Shown: positions 16,641 through 26,283 of the stretch, piece by piece
How positions within the stretch are numbered: position 1 is the first letter of the stretch
Layout of the letters: each line of letters starts with the position of its first letter
Origin: Deltaproteobacteria bacterium
GTDB taxonomy: Bacteria; Desulfobacterota; Binatia; UBA9968; JAJDTQ01
Assembly (NCBI GenBank): GCA_026710965.1
Contig: JAPOQB010000746.1
Span: 1-62,783, forward strand
Direction: 5' to 3'
Length of the DNA stretch: 62,783 nucleotides
The notes under the pieces: generated by a model
Seen by the model: the letters and a program-made list of their open reading frames with translations, nothing else
What the model was told of the DNA's origin: nothing
Databases searched by the model: none
Made by a program: the position numbers and the translations under genes

Positions 16641-17347
16641 CGGCACAGACCGAAGCGGCGCCGAGAGCCGCGGCGAATACTTGGTCGAGGTCCGCGGCTG
16701 GCCCTTTGATGCCCCTGCCGCGCCGGCTGGGTTGTTCGGGGCTCCGCCCCCTTTCCGTTATCGAGAAGGTCTGCCAGCGCCGCGGTCCAGATAAACCCTT
16801 CGGCTCCCGGTGTGCGCGCACGCCATAGTCTGGGGGGATGCCTTCTGCATGCCCGCCGTGCTATCATGCCGATTCGTGGCGTGACCGGTTTGGAATCTCC
16901 CAGTGCCCAAAGGGCCCGGGAGCGTCATGCGGCGCCGCTGTTCAACTTGTCAGGACAGCGGCGCCACCTTTCCTGCGCATGATTCCGCGCCTCGCCGCCC
17001 CAGCGCGCGACCGGCCTCTACCGCCATCGCCTATGCACATGGAAGGAGCCACCGTGGGCGGCATCATGGAACCGGAGGACGATCACTTCAAGCAGGACTG
17101 CTGGCAGCGCTCCGACCGCGAATGATGGGAGGCTATCCCCAACTCGTCCAGGTCCGCCCGCGCCGGCCCGCGCCGGGACGAATGCGGCAGTAGCTGCATC
17201 AAAGACCGGGCCGGCAGTGCTGGAAGGACGCGTCAACCGCGCACCAGGCGAGTGTCCAAGGTGTCCCCGCTTGCATCTCCCGAGAGTGTTCGCCACACTG
17301 TCGCCACTAACCCGCCCCAAAAAGGGCACTGGGAGGAGGAAGCGCAT
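16641..17347. other. Gap with a perfect hairpin, no supportable gene
   Basis: A perfect 11-base stem (GGCGCCGCTGT/ACAGCGGCGCC) with a 13-base loop lies at 16931-16965, followed by acctttcct; it may be a weak terminator. A short frame near 17040 (MEGATVGGIMEPEDDHFK) has ribosome-like GGAGCC but stops at 17125. Nothing else can be supported. Confidence 0.45.
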
Positions 17348-17866
17348 ATGACACGATTCGCTTCAATATTGGGCGTCGCGACAGTGGCGACGCTGGTACT
17401 GCTATCCGGCTGCGAGTCCGCGACGAAAACGGACACGGACTACGCCAAGAAGCTGGAAGGAACCTGGAACGGCACGATAGAGCATCCTGTCGGTGAACCG
17501 GGAGCCACGGTCCCAGGAAGCTCGATGGTAAGAGCAGAGGTCTCGAGAACCGGCACGAACCAGGGCGCCGTGTCGCTCACGATCAGCACTGGTCCGGTTG
17601 GAGTCACCGACGAGACAATGATAGTGACGAACACGGTATCGGGAAGCATCGAAGTCACAGCCACCGAAATCATGGTCTCCGACGTGAGTGTCGTCCCGCC
17701 GAATCCCGCGATAGCCCAAGCTCTCGCGGATGGCCTGACGCTCACCTATGATCTCTCCGATGACGAAAGCGAAGTCACCGTAGGCAATGCGGTGCTCTTC
17801 CCCGCTCTCCTGGGGCCGACCAATTCGGAGATCACGCTCACCAAGCAGATGGCGGGCGACGGCTGA
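17348..17866 (+). CDS. Secreted lipoprotein
   Basis: 172 residues from ATG 17348 with GGGAGGAGG ten bases upstream. The signal peptide ends in lipobox LSGC (Cys22). The mature part starts with a short Thr/Asp-rich linker, then LEGTWNGTIEHPVGEPG and a series of beta strands (GAVSLTISTGPVGVT, ATEIMVSDVSVV, EITLTKQM). The E-G-T-W/Y-x-G-T opening also occurs in the lipoprotein at 23580, hinting at a shared lipocalin-like beta-barrel layout. Surface role unknown. Confidence 0.75.
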   Translation: MTRFASILGVATVATLVLLSGCESATKTDTDYAKKLEGTWNGTIEHPVGEPGATVPGSSMVRAEVSRTGTNQGAVSLTISTGPVGVTDETMIVTNTVSGSIEVTATEIMVSDVSVVPPNPAIAQALADGLTLTYDLSDDESEVTVGNAVLFPALLGPTNSEITLTKQMAGDG

Positions 17867-18896
17867 GCAATACGACCGGGGCGGGGTCAGTAGTGGAGCG
17901 TGGTAGAATGAGCACGTGCGGCTGGCGTCGTCCCGGCGAGATAGGCCTAACCTTGGTACGGTCGGGGCCTCTCGGCGAACCCCGAGAGCCTTGGTTGGCC
18001 GTCTCAACCCCCTTCGTCGACTAGACACGGGCGCGCGCCGATCACGTCCGCGTTGCGGAGGTCGCGCAATCTCGCGGCATGGGATGGGCATCCGCGCGGA
18101 CAGCAACGGTTACCTCGCTTCCTGCGCCACTAGGCAGCCGCGGCAGCTGTCGGGCGCGCTTCCTTGTTGTGATACCCGATTGCTCCTGCGAGGCGCTCTC
18201 AGCGTGCCTGACGAGCGATTTCGCTAGCGAATCGGTCACCGTGGACGCGTTCCGGCGGGCCGTTGCGGCGCATCTTGGGGCCGCCGGCGCTGCCTGGCCC
18301 GCGTCGGCGTCGCGCAACGCCCAGCGCAGCGTGTGCCGCTCGGTGCCGGTCGCCGTCTCCAGCAGGGCATCGCGGCTCTCGGCGCCGTCCGCGTCCGCCG
18401 CGCTCCCGCAGGAGGGTGATCGCGCCCCGGGTACGCAATCGACCTTACTCCGCTCACCGAGCCCGCTGGCACTTACTACTCCGCGCTCGCCTGGGACGGC
18501 GGATACGTCGGCCTGCAGCGGGCGGGGTCGCGCTACGACCGTCAGCTCCAGTTCTCCGTCTGGGACACCGGTGGACATGATGCGCAGGTCATCAAGCAAG
18601 CGCGCGACGTCGTCCACAGTCGGTTCGGGGAGAGGGCAGGGGCAGAAGTGCGAGCTACGCTTCCCTTGGCGCGTCGGCGCCCCTACCGGTTCGAGCTCAC
18701 CGAGGCAGGCCCGGCGGCGGCAACGCACTGACGTTGCACGTGACCGACTTGGCAGCAGGCCGGCGGCGCTTGTCGCCACGCACCGCTACGCGTCCTGGGG
18801 CGGGTGAGGTATCGTAGTTTCAGCGCGCGTTGATGCGGGGCCCCGCCGTGCGCCCATGCGCCATCATCGTGTCGCCAGATCGGTTGGTTGATCGGT
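17867..18896. other. 1 kb without a supportable gene; contains repeat copy B
   Basis: Between two real genes the frames on both strands are GC-driven shadows. Repeat copy B occupies 18178-18420. Near-palindromic CGATTTCGCTAGCGAATCG lies within it (about 18208-18226). Confidence 0.5.
18178..18420. repeat. Dispersed repeat, copy B
   Basis: Left part matches copy A (16367-); right part (about 18300-18420) matches copy C (26665-26790) over about 120 bases, including an uninterrupted run from GCCGGTCGCCGTCTCC through GCATCGCGGCTCTCGGCGCCG. Minus-strand translation contains RDALLETATG and LRWALRDA. Confidence 0.6.
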
Positions 18897-19190
18897 TCAG
18901 GTGGGCTCGACTGCCGTACGATGGTCCATCAGACGAGTCGCCCGCAGGACAATGCCGTCCAGGGCGGCGCACCCCCTGGGCGTGATGCGGTACGCGCCGT
19001 GCTCCTCCAGATGGTCCACCAGACCCTCCTGCTTCAGCTTATCCGTGATATTCCAGGTGCTACTCAAGCTGTAACCCGTCTCTCTCATGCGAGCCACAAC
19101 TTCCGTGGGTCCGGCCGGCTGGCGATCCGAGAGCGCCTGGAGGAATCCCCAATCGCGGGCTCCGAGCAGTACCGTGCCGTCATTACTCAT
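18897..19190 (-). CDS. Small winged-helix DNA-binding protein
   Basis: 97 residues taking ATG at 19190 (MSNDGTVLLGARDWGFLQAL); the frame is open 22 codons further upstream. It shows AGPTEVVARMRETGYSLSST followed by ITDKLKQEGLVDHLEEHGAY and RITPRGCAALDGIV: helix-turn-helix, recognition helix and wing, like MarR/ArsR-sized or phage-type winged-helix regulators. It stands alone on its strand. Confidence 0.6.
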   Translation of the reverse strand: MSNDGTVLLGARDWGFLQALSDRQPAGPTEVVARMRETGYSLSSTWNITDKLKQEGLVDHLEEHGAYRITPRGCAALDGIVLRATRLMDHRTAVEPT

Positions 19191-19973
19191 GCAAATAACC
19201 TTAGCGGGAGCGGACGAGCCCGTCCACAAGGCAAGGCTGACTGGCTGACTTCTCAAGCTCCAGCAATGTTGCTTCGCGCACTCATAGCAGACCGCTCAAC
19301 CGGGGTGCTCCATCAATCTGACAGGTGGTGGTTTGTCCGGCGCTGGTGGCGTCCTCGGGACCGGTCCGGTGCCGGAGCGGCGGCGCTTGGTCTTGCGCTA
19401 TGCCTCGCGGTAGAACCCGAGGCGCGGCATGCACACCGCGCGGGGTACGCTGGAGACCGACGCACTGGTGTCCGCGCGGCTACTGTCTTGAGTGTCGGCC
19501 GTGGTGTTTGCTTCCAGGACCGGGAGAGCCGGGCGGGATGGCGCCAAGTACCACCAGGAGCTCAGATCCCGCTACGAAAGGAAGCCCGCGACTCTGCCGC
19601 ACACGGTGGCTGACTGCAAGCATCGGGAACGATGCACGAAGCGCCGCGATATGCAGGGGCCTCAACGGTCCGGCCAAGCTGCGACAATCTGCTCTATAGG
19701 TGACTATCCCGCGCGGGCACGCCTTGAACGCCGGTTTTCAAAGACCACTACGACGCCGGCCAGATAGATCAGCCACGCCGCGTTTCGGCGGCAGCGGCTG
19801 ATGTCGCCGACTACCTGGATAGCGCGCCATCAGGCGCTGCGCATTCGTCCGCAACCGCGTGAACGAGGCGCCGCCATCCATCGACAGTCGTAAGCTCTGG
19901 ACAAGCGGGCGATATTTCGCCCCAATGCTCTCGTTAACCCTGTTCGTGCATCCTTCCGTCGCTGGAGCGCAGC
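19191..19973. other. 0.8 kb with no supportable gene
   Basis: Only short shadow frames. The sequence before 19974 contains the ribosome site of the VirE-type gene (GGAG, six bases before ATG). Confidence 0.45.
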
Positions 19974-22094
19974 ATGGCTGCCGAGCTTCGTACCCCTCCC
20001 CGCATTTCGCCTCGACACAACAACGTGGCGGAAGCCCAATCCTGGATCGACCGACACCTGAATCCTGAATCTCGGAACGGCGTCGAATCAAAGTACCGAT
20101 GCGTGCTGCCTGGCCACGATGATGTGCACGCCAGCGCAAGCGCGAACGCGCAGCTTCGCGCCTGGAATTGCTACGGCTGCGCCAACGGCGGCACGTTGAC
20201 CGACCTGGCCAAAGTGCTCGGCGTTCCACCGCCGCACTACCACAACGGCAGCTACGCCATGAGGGGCATCCCGTCCGTTGTCTGGACGCTACGCGATCAC
20301 ACCGGTAGGGTGGTAGCGAGACACTCGCGGTACGACAAACCCGACGGCGGCAAGGACGTGACGTGGTCGCTGCCGGATGGAACTCCGGGCCTCCGGGGAA
20401 TCAAGCTCAAAGATCTGCCGCTCTACCGAATCGAGTACGAGAAAGACAGCCGCACACCGGTGATTATCTGTGAGGGCGAGAAGGCTGCAGACGCACTGGC
20501 TGCGGCCATCGGCAACAATCTGCTTGTGCTTGGTACGGTAACCGGCGCGACTAGCACACCGGCGCCGGAGGTGCTCGCACCGGTTGTCAAGAACGCCAAG
20601 CGTCACGGGTCGCTGGTCTATCTGTGGCCCGACAACGACGGCGAGGGCCGCAGACACATGCAGCGAATCGCCAAGCTATTGAACGCTAGCGGCGTGGACA
20701 TACGAATCATTGAGTGGCAGGCCGCGCCGGAGAAGGGCGACGCTGCGGACTGGGCCGACTCCGGGCAGACGCCACCTGTTGCGAGTCTGCTGCAAGCAGC
20801 AGTGCCGTTCCAGGACTCGACGGCCGTCGAGATCGGGCAAGGTTGGGTCGCCGTCGTGAATCCGCACGTAACCCCGCTGCACGAGTGCTTTGAGCGGGCA
20901 ATTTCCGTGCTGGACGGTATCGAGTTACGGAGCAACGTGCGCAGCCGCCGCCATGAGATGTACGGCTTCGAGGACGTTGCCGAAACCGGCGCTGGCGGCT
21001 GGCTGGAAGTGACCGAGAAAACGGTGCCGCTCATCTTCTCCAAGGTAGAGAAGCATGTCGGCATCTCCACTGATCGAAAACAGCAAAGCATCAAGCCGTG
21101 GCACATCGCGAAGGTCAAGCGTTCCGATCTGATCACCGTCTATACGTCAACGCGCCGCGTTGATCCGTTCAGAGAATGGCTTGAGTCACTTCCGGCGGCA
21201 GACGGAATCAGGCGCTTGGATTCGATGCTGGTCGACCTGTTTGGCGAGCCGATCAATCGCGGTCAGGATCACCGGCTGCCCGGCATCGCGATGCGGCTGC
21301 TGTTCGGTACCGCGGTGTACCGGGCTTACCATCCGGGCGGCGACCAACCCGTCACGCCGGTACTCATATCCGAAGGGCAGGGCCAAGGGAAGTCGAGTCT
21401 CGCACGGTGCATCCTGCCACTGGAGTATCAACGGGTATGGTTCGGCGATGCGTTCTCATTGGACCTAAGTAGGAAGGAAGTCGCCGAAGTGACTGTCGGC
21501 AAGGTGATTGTCGAAATGCCGGAGATGAGCGGCCTGCGTCGTGCGGAACTCGCCAAGCTCAAGTCTATCCAGACCACAACGGACGATGGTCAGACCAGGG
21601 CCGCCTACGCATGGGCGCCGGAGTCCCTGCCGCGGCGGTGGTCGGGCATCGCGACCTGTGACAAGCCGGAGGCGCTGCCCCACGATCCGGCGGGGCATCG
21701 CCGCTGGCTGGCTGCGTCTATCGGCCCCACTGTCGTCATGGACATGAACGAGGAGCTTGCCCCGATCCGCGAGCAGCTTTGGGTCGAGGCGTTGGGCGAA
21801 TACCGCGACCGGGCACCGACCGTGCCGCGCGGTCTGTGGTCGGTAGTGGCTGCTCAGAATCGGCAGTACGAGTCCCGCGACCAAGTAGACGACGTGCTGG
21901 TCGGCGACCTTCCGAGCGGAGAGTTCAGAGGCGGCGTGAGTATAACGAACCTCATGGAAGTCGCGAATATTGAATCCCGCGACTGGCCACGCCGACAGTA
22001 CAACTTCACCGCATCCCTGCGCGGCGCCGGTTGGAGCAGGCGCCGGGTGCGGGCGAACGGGAAGCAAGCGCGCCTCTGGTTTCCACCGGAGTGA
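19974..22094 (+). CDS. Primase-helicase: zinc finger, Toprim and VirE-type helicase
   Basis: 706 residues. A zinc finger of CHC2 type spans about 40-75 (CVLPGHDD ... WNCYGCANGGTLTDLAKVLG). Toprim follows with VIICEGEKAADALAAAIG near 163 and VYLWPDNDGEG near 220. The C-terminal half is a VirE (virulence-associated E) helicase: Walker A EGQGQGKSS (Lys473), then VIVEMPEMSGLRRAELAKLK and the RWSGIATCDKPEALPHDPAG block with arginine fingers. Complete and free of stops. Such proteins replicate phage satellites and integrated islands. No integrase is adjacent, so this module has lost its mobility gene or depends on another. Hexamer repeats start three bases after its stop. Confidence 0.85.
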   Translation: MAAELRTPPRISPRHNNVAEAQSWIDRHLNPESRNGVESKYRCVLPGHDDVHASASANAQLRAWNCYGCANGGTLTDLAKVLGVPPPHYHNGSYAMRGIPSVVWTLRDHTGRVVARHSRYDKPDGGKDVTWSLPDGTPGLRGIKLKDLPLYRIEYEKDSRTPVIICEGEKAADALAAAIGNNLLVLGTVTGATSTPAPEVLAPVVKNAKRHGSLVYLWPDNDGEGRRHMQRIAKLLNASGVDIRIIEWQAAPEKGDAADWADSGQTPPVASLLQAAVPFQDSTAVEIGQGWVAVVNPHVTPLHECFERAISVLDGIELRSNVRSRRHEMYGFEDVAETGAGGWLEVTEKTVPLIFSKVEKHVGISTDRKQQSIKPWHIAKVKRSDLITVYTSTRRVDPFREWLESLPAADGIRRLDSMLVDLFGEPINRGQDHRLPGIAMRLLFGTAVYRAYHPGGDQPVTPVLISEGQGQGKSSLARCILPLEYQRVWFGDAFSLDLSRKEVAEVTVGKVIVEMPEMSGLRRAELAKLKSIQTTTDDGQTRAAYAWAPESLPRRWSGIATCDKPEALPHDPAGHRRWLAASIGPTVVMDMNEELAPIREQLWVEALGEYRDRAPTVPRGLWSVVAAQNRQYESRDQVDDVLVGDLPSGEFRGGVSITNLMEVANIESRDWPRRQYNFTASLRGAGWSRRRVRANGKQARLWFPPE

Positions 22095-22097
22095 GTT

Positions 22098-22241
22098 GTG
22101 CCACTGTGCCAGCGTGTGCCAGGGTCCTTCAATGCGGTTTAGGGAATTGCGAATCCCTTCCATCAGGTGGGACGCAATGGTAGGAATTTGCGTTTCAATA
22201 CGCCGCCAAGAAGGTTGGTGGCACGGGTGGCACGGTGGCAC
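22098..22241. repeat. Inverted cluster of hexamer repeats: candidate origin
   Basis: GTGCCA occurs at 22098, 22106 and 22116; its complement TGGCAC occurs at 22219, 22228 and 22236. The two triplets face each other across about 100 bases of lower-GC DNA (gaatttgcgtttcaatacg). The array starts three bases after the stop of the primase-helicase, which makes it a plausible origin or operator of that module. Confidence 0.55.
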
Positions 22242-23579
22242 ACACTTGGCGCAACTAGCGACATCGTACGATCTGGGCATCGATGCTTCGGCAACGGACG
22301 ACACCACTCGTGATCCCTTCGTGGGCTGGGTAGCATCCTGTCCCCCGAGCTTCGCGCACCGCCCCACCGTCGCTCGATGGCGTGCCCGTTCCGCTCCACA
22401 CGCCCATCACCCCCGGATGCCCCGCACGGCGCCGTCGACCGCACCCGCCGCATTCGCGCCGAACCAGGCGCAGGGCCTACGGTCTGGCCTACGAGCCGGT
22501 GCGGCAGCGCGGGGCCGAGGAGTGCGGTCGCCCGGTGCTGTCCGCTGCTCCCGGCGGTGTCACTGACAACCTCCTGGCGCGCTACGCGGCCCGGTGCCGC
22601 GCACGGTGTGCGCCGCACGCGCCGCCAAGGTGTACCGGGTCTCCGGACTCGTCGATCCGACCGGCAACGGGCTATGCGGCGGACGAACTTCGGCACATCG
22701 GAAGCGAGCGCGGGGGGCGGCCAAGTAGGCGCCATCGACTGGGAGCAGGCCGCGGCGGCTGCCCCGGCACGCCAAACAGGACGAATCCGGCCTGCGCCAA
22801 TGCGCCATTAGCCTCGTCGTGAGCGACACGCTCGCGCGCATCAGCAATGATCGCGTCCCTGTAGATCGCCGACGTGGAATGGGCGACGTGGATGGGCGAC
22901 GCCGGTGGCGCCCTCACCGGCCGCGCCACAAAGACCGATATCAACCCGGAACCGGCCACAACCACTTTCCCCAAGCCGGCCACGCAGGCGGCGCGCCGCG
23001 ACCTGGCAGCGGAGGGCCGCCGGGCACTGGTGGCGAACCCATAGGGCTGCCGGATATAGCCAGTTCTTACGAAGGGCCGCTAAATAAACACTCTTTTCTT
23101 CGTAACGGTCACCGTTTGTTACCCTCTAGGTTGTTATACTGATTTGAAGAAAGTTTCGAATTCACGTGAAGTCAACTGAACAGCCTCTCTTAGAGACAGT
23201 TGGTGCGATCAGTGGTTACCGGGCGAAGATGGAAAACGGCTTGGCGAACGCCTTGCGCGTGGCACAGATCGCCACCGGGGAGGCTGGGGAGGACAAGGGC
23301 GCGGACCGTACCGCTTCGAGGTCCATCGCCAGGCGGTCGAGGTGGTGCCGTCACCGCCAGCAACCGCTTCGTCCGTGAGGGATCGCATCTTCGATGGACC
23401 ACCACCAGTAGCGGCACCTCTACTACCGTGACAATCTGTCGAACGGTACGTATCTGGCGGGCACGGACCTCACGGGTGCAACCATAGTGGGTGCGGAGAA
23501 CCATAGAGTACTCGTCCGGCTATGACCGGGAGACCCGACTGGGCCTCGGCTGCCCGATTGTGAGTAATGGAGTAAGAGA
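22242..23579. other. 1.3 kb with degenerate sequence only
   Basis: High-GC shadow frames to 23040. A lower-GC patch at 23050-23165 holds the palindrome AACGGTCACCGTT (23104-23116) and TATACT (23135-23140), which could be a promoter with operator for a short frame starting at 23166 (GTG, starting with KSTEQPLLETVGAISG), which decays after about 40 codons. At 23430-23500 a pentapeptide-repeat piece (NGTYLAGTDLTGATIVGAEN) is visible without a start. Confidence 0.45.
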
Positions 23580-24050
23580 GTGCGCAACACCGTATTCAAC
23601 CCGTTCAAGGCCGCCCTCGGTGGGCTGGTTATCGCTACGATCACGATTCTGTCTGCGTGCTCCAGCGCCACCACCGCGGGCGGCTTCCCGCGCGTGGAAG
23701 GCACCTACACAGGGACGATGAATGTCTCGGTAATCGACTTCGGAATCTTCGAAAAGATTCCAATGCGCCTGTCGGTAGAGCAAGATGCGCAGCGCGTCAC
23801 AGCGTCAGGCGTCTTGGACCCCCAAGGGGGGCAGTCGACGTTCGTTCTGACTGGCACCATCGACAAGACTGGAAACTTCACATCCGACAACCAAGGGACG
23901 TCCCCGGACTTCATAGACACTGCCCTCTGTGGGAGGATCGTCGGGCTCATCGGCAAATTGGCTTTTTCTGGCCGGACAGCGTTTCTCGAAATCGTCCTAG
24001 ATTCCGAATCCTGTGGGCTTATCTCCTATAGCGCGGAACTAACCCGCTGA
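23580..24050 (+). CDS. Secreted lipoprotein
   Basis: 156 residues from GTG 23580 with GGAG seven bases upstream. Signal peptide with lipobox LSAC (Cys near 26). Mature part opens VEGTYTGTMNVSVIDFGIF and continues as alternating beta strands (MRLSVEQDAQRVTASGVL, TFVLTGTIDKTGNF), ending YSAELTR. Two Cys could pair. The layout resembles the lipoprotein at 17348. Unknown role; it precedes the M30-type protease by 128 bases. Confidence 0.7.
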   Translation: MRNTVFNPFKAALGGLVIATITILSACSSATTAGGFPRVEGTYTGTMNVSVIDFGIFEKIPMRLSVEQDAQRVTASGVLDPQGGQSTFVLTGTIDKTGNFTSDNQGTSPDFIDTALCGRIVGLIGKLAFSGRTAFLEIVLDSESCGLISYSAELTR

Positions 24051-24178
24051 GGTCACCTCAATGGGTACAGTGCGTTTCTGGAGAAATGAAACGCCGAAAG
24101 ACACGGTCGCGCGCCAGCCAATGCCGCTACGAATGAATCACGATCTCAGTATCAGGAACACCCTCGGGGGCTGGTAAC

Positions 24179-25978
24179 ATGAGCAACTCTGGAAGCATGC
24201 TGGTGCTGGCTGTGGCGCTGCTGCTTACCTTCACGGCGTGCGAGCAGGCGGTGGAAGCGCCTGGACCCAGCGCGCCAAGCGGACCGCCGGTAGTTGGTGA
24301 GGAGCCCACTGAGCCGAGCACGCCGACGCCTGCCAAGCCCCGCGTGGATCCTCGGGTGGAAGTAATCAACCCACATGGGACCGCGCTCAGCAATAAGCTC
24401 CACACGGTGGACCTAGGCACAGTATCGTCCGAGGTGTACGTGATCTCCACCAACACGACGGGCGGATTCTCAGCCTCCGCCATCGAGCGCCTCGACACCA
24501 TCCCTTCGGGTGCGGCAAGGAGCAGCGGCCAAGCGATCCGGACCACAGCTTCCGGCGCGGCGGGGCACCGGCTTCGGAGTGAGGTCCCGGCGTGGGTGAC
24601 CGAGTTCAACAACAACCCGCCCCTGTCGGGCAGATCGGTGATTCGGCCGCGAAGCCAGTCGGCGCAGTCGCAGAACTCGGTCCTGGCGGGCGACCGATTC
24701 ACGTTCATCTACCCTGATCGGCTGTCCCTCTTCTCCGTCCCCGCTACTGCGCGCAGGGTGGTCAGGGACGGCACGACAACGTTGGTGGTGTGGGTTGCCG
24801 ATCGGGAGTGGGGTTCGTACTGCGGATTTGCGTCGTGGTGTCTGACTCAGGAGATGGTAGACGCCGTTGCGTACCGCTTTCTCCGCCCGGGAGCTGCCAA
24901 TGACATCTACGACTGGGTGACGGCCGTCTTCGGGGCTCCTTGGGGGCCGCACCCCTATTACAACCTGATCCCGCCGACGGCCGCGCGCGAAATTCACATC
25001 CTGCTGTTCGACATCGCCGGCGACGGCCCCCCGAGGCAGGTCGATACCCGCATCATGGGTTTCTTCGTCGGCTTGAACAACTTTCAACGGCAGGTCGATA
25101 TGCCGCAGTCACGGGGCTCAAATGAACGGCTGATGTTCTTCCTTGATTCACCGGTCCTGGCGAGCCGGGACGGACCTGTCTGGGATGTGACCGACGGCTG
25201 GCCGAGTCTGATCATTCAGACGCTGGCGCACGAGTTTCAGCACATGATCCACTTCTACCAGAAAGCGGTTCTGCAGGATGTCGTGAGCGAGGTGTGGCTC
25301 AACGAGATGGCGTCGGAGGTGGCGGTGGACCTGGTTGCCGACAGGATGAAGATGTACGGCCCGCGTGGGGTCGCCCATGACAATCCTGGTGCAGGAGAAC
25401 CGGGGACGATAGCCGGCCGCCTGCCGCTCTACAACTGGAACAACGACAGACAGGTCACCGCGTGGTTCGGCGAGCTTGAGGATTACGCGGTCACCTACGC
25501 CCTCGGTGCGTACCTGGCCCGCACCTACGGCGGTGCGCAGCTCTTTCGAGCGATCGTCCAGAACGATCAGGGTGGGATCGGAGCGGTCGAAGCGGCGCTT
25601 GCGGCACAAGGCTATGCGGTGTCCTTCGGGGACGTGCTGACCAACTGGGCGGTGGCCAATCTGCTGTCGGACGACACCGATGCGCCCTACCCCTACCGGT
25701 ATAATGCCGGATCGTCCTGGACTACCTCCGAGGCCGGTGGGTTGGCGTTCCGGCTCGGCTCGATCAATCTGTTCAACTACCGCCACGAGTTCTCCGACGG
25801 GCTGTACGACTACTACCACGACGGGCCGTACTTCTACTCGCTGCCCGAGTTCAACGGAGCGAGAGCGCAGCGCCCACACTCCAACCGATATGTGTCCCTA
25901 GGGCAGAACACTGGGCAGATTCGTTTGCGGGTCGACGCGACCGCCGGCAACCGCATCACCGTGGTAGTGAAGAGGTGA
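24179..25978 (+). CDS. Lipoprotein metallopeptidase, M30 (hyicolysin)-like
   Basis: 599 residues. The signal peptide ends in a relaxed lipobox (TFTAC, Cys near 22), followed by a Pro/Thr-rich linker to about 60. The catalytic zinc motif is HEFQH at 351-355 in IIQTLAHEFQHMIHFYQ, and the next helix carries VWLNEMASEVAVDLV, whose Glu residues are third-ligand candidates. LPLYNWNN and LGAYLARTYGG then lead to a C-terminal beta region. This matches the M30 family of secreted zinc proteases found in spirochaetes and staphylococci. Likely outer-surface protease. Its stop overlaps the start of a small lipoprotein, so the two are co-expressed. Confidence 0.82.
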   Translation: MSNSGSMLVLAVALLLTFTACEQAVEAPGPSAPSGPPVVGEEPTEPSTPTPAKPRVDPRVEVINPHGTALSNKLHTVDLGTVSSEVYVISTNTTGGFSASAIERLDTIPSGAARSSGQAIRTTASGAAGHRLRSEVPAWVTEFNNNPPLSGRSVIRPRSQSAQSQNSVLAGDRFTFIYPDRLSLFSVPATARRVVRDGTTTLVVWVADREWGSYCGFASWCLTQEMVDAVAYRFLRPGAANDIYDWVTAVFGAPWGPHPYYNLIPPTAAREIHILLFDIAGDGPPRQVDTRIMGFFVGLNNFQRQVDMPQSRGSNERLMFFLDSPVLASRDGPVWDVTDGWPSLIIQTLAHEFQHMIHFYQKAVLQDVVSEVWLNEMASEVAVDLVADRMKMYGPRGVAHDNPGAGEPGTIAGRLPLYNWNNDRQVTAWFGELEDYAVTYALGAYLARTYGGAQLFRAIVQNDQGGIGAVEAALAAQGYAVSFGDVLTNWAVANLLSDDTDAPYPYRYNAGSSWTTSEAGGLAFRLGSINLFNYRHEFSDGLYDYYHDGPYFYSLPEFNGARAQRPHSNRYVSLGQNTGQIRLRVDATAGNRITVVVKR

Positions 25979-26283
25979 TGCGGGTTCGGACGCTCGCGTT
26001 GGTGGCATTGGCGCTGTCAGGGTGTCTGTCGTCTTCGGAGCACCTGGACGAGGCCCGACGGGAACCCGTCGAATTGTCGGGGCGCGTGGTGGTCACCGGC
26101 TCAGAGCCGAACGTGATGCTGGTAATCGTTACCGACGATTCGCACTACGAGTTGGTAGGCGAGTTCGCGCAGGATCTGTGGAAGCTGCAGCAGCGCCAAG
26201 TGACCGTTCGCGGGCGGATTGTACGGCAAGCCCTGGGTCCTGGGTTTCCCGCGCGACTCGCGGTCGACGGATATACGAGTTGA
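25978..26283 (+). CDS. Small OB-fold-like lipoprotein
   Basis: 101 residues from ATG 25978, overlapping the protease stop (TGATG); GTG 25975 is possible. Signal peptide with lipobox LSGC (Cys near 16). The mature part (ELSGRVVVTGSEPNVMLVIV ... QRQVTVRGRIVRQ) has the strand pattern of a small OB-fold, like BOF-type periplasmic proteins. It may assist or modulate the protease it is coupled with; that is inference from coupling alone. Confidence 0.65.
   Translation: MRVRTLALVALALSGCLSSSEHLDEARREPVELSGRVVVTGSEPNVMLVIVTDDSHYELVGEFAQDLWKLQQRQVTVRGRIVRQALGPGFPARLAVDGYTS

Noticed and set aside
16235-16867. 210-codon minus-strand ORF
   Set aside because: Arg-rich, runs through dispersed repeat copy A, no start signal; better explained as a repeat than as a gene.
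19738-20229. 163-codon minus-strand ORF before and inside the VirE-type gene
   Set aside because: No motif; overlaps the zinc-finger start of a clear primase-helicase.
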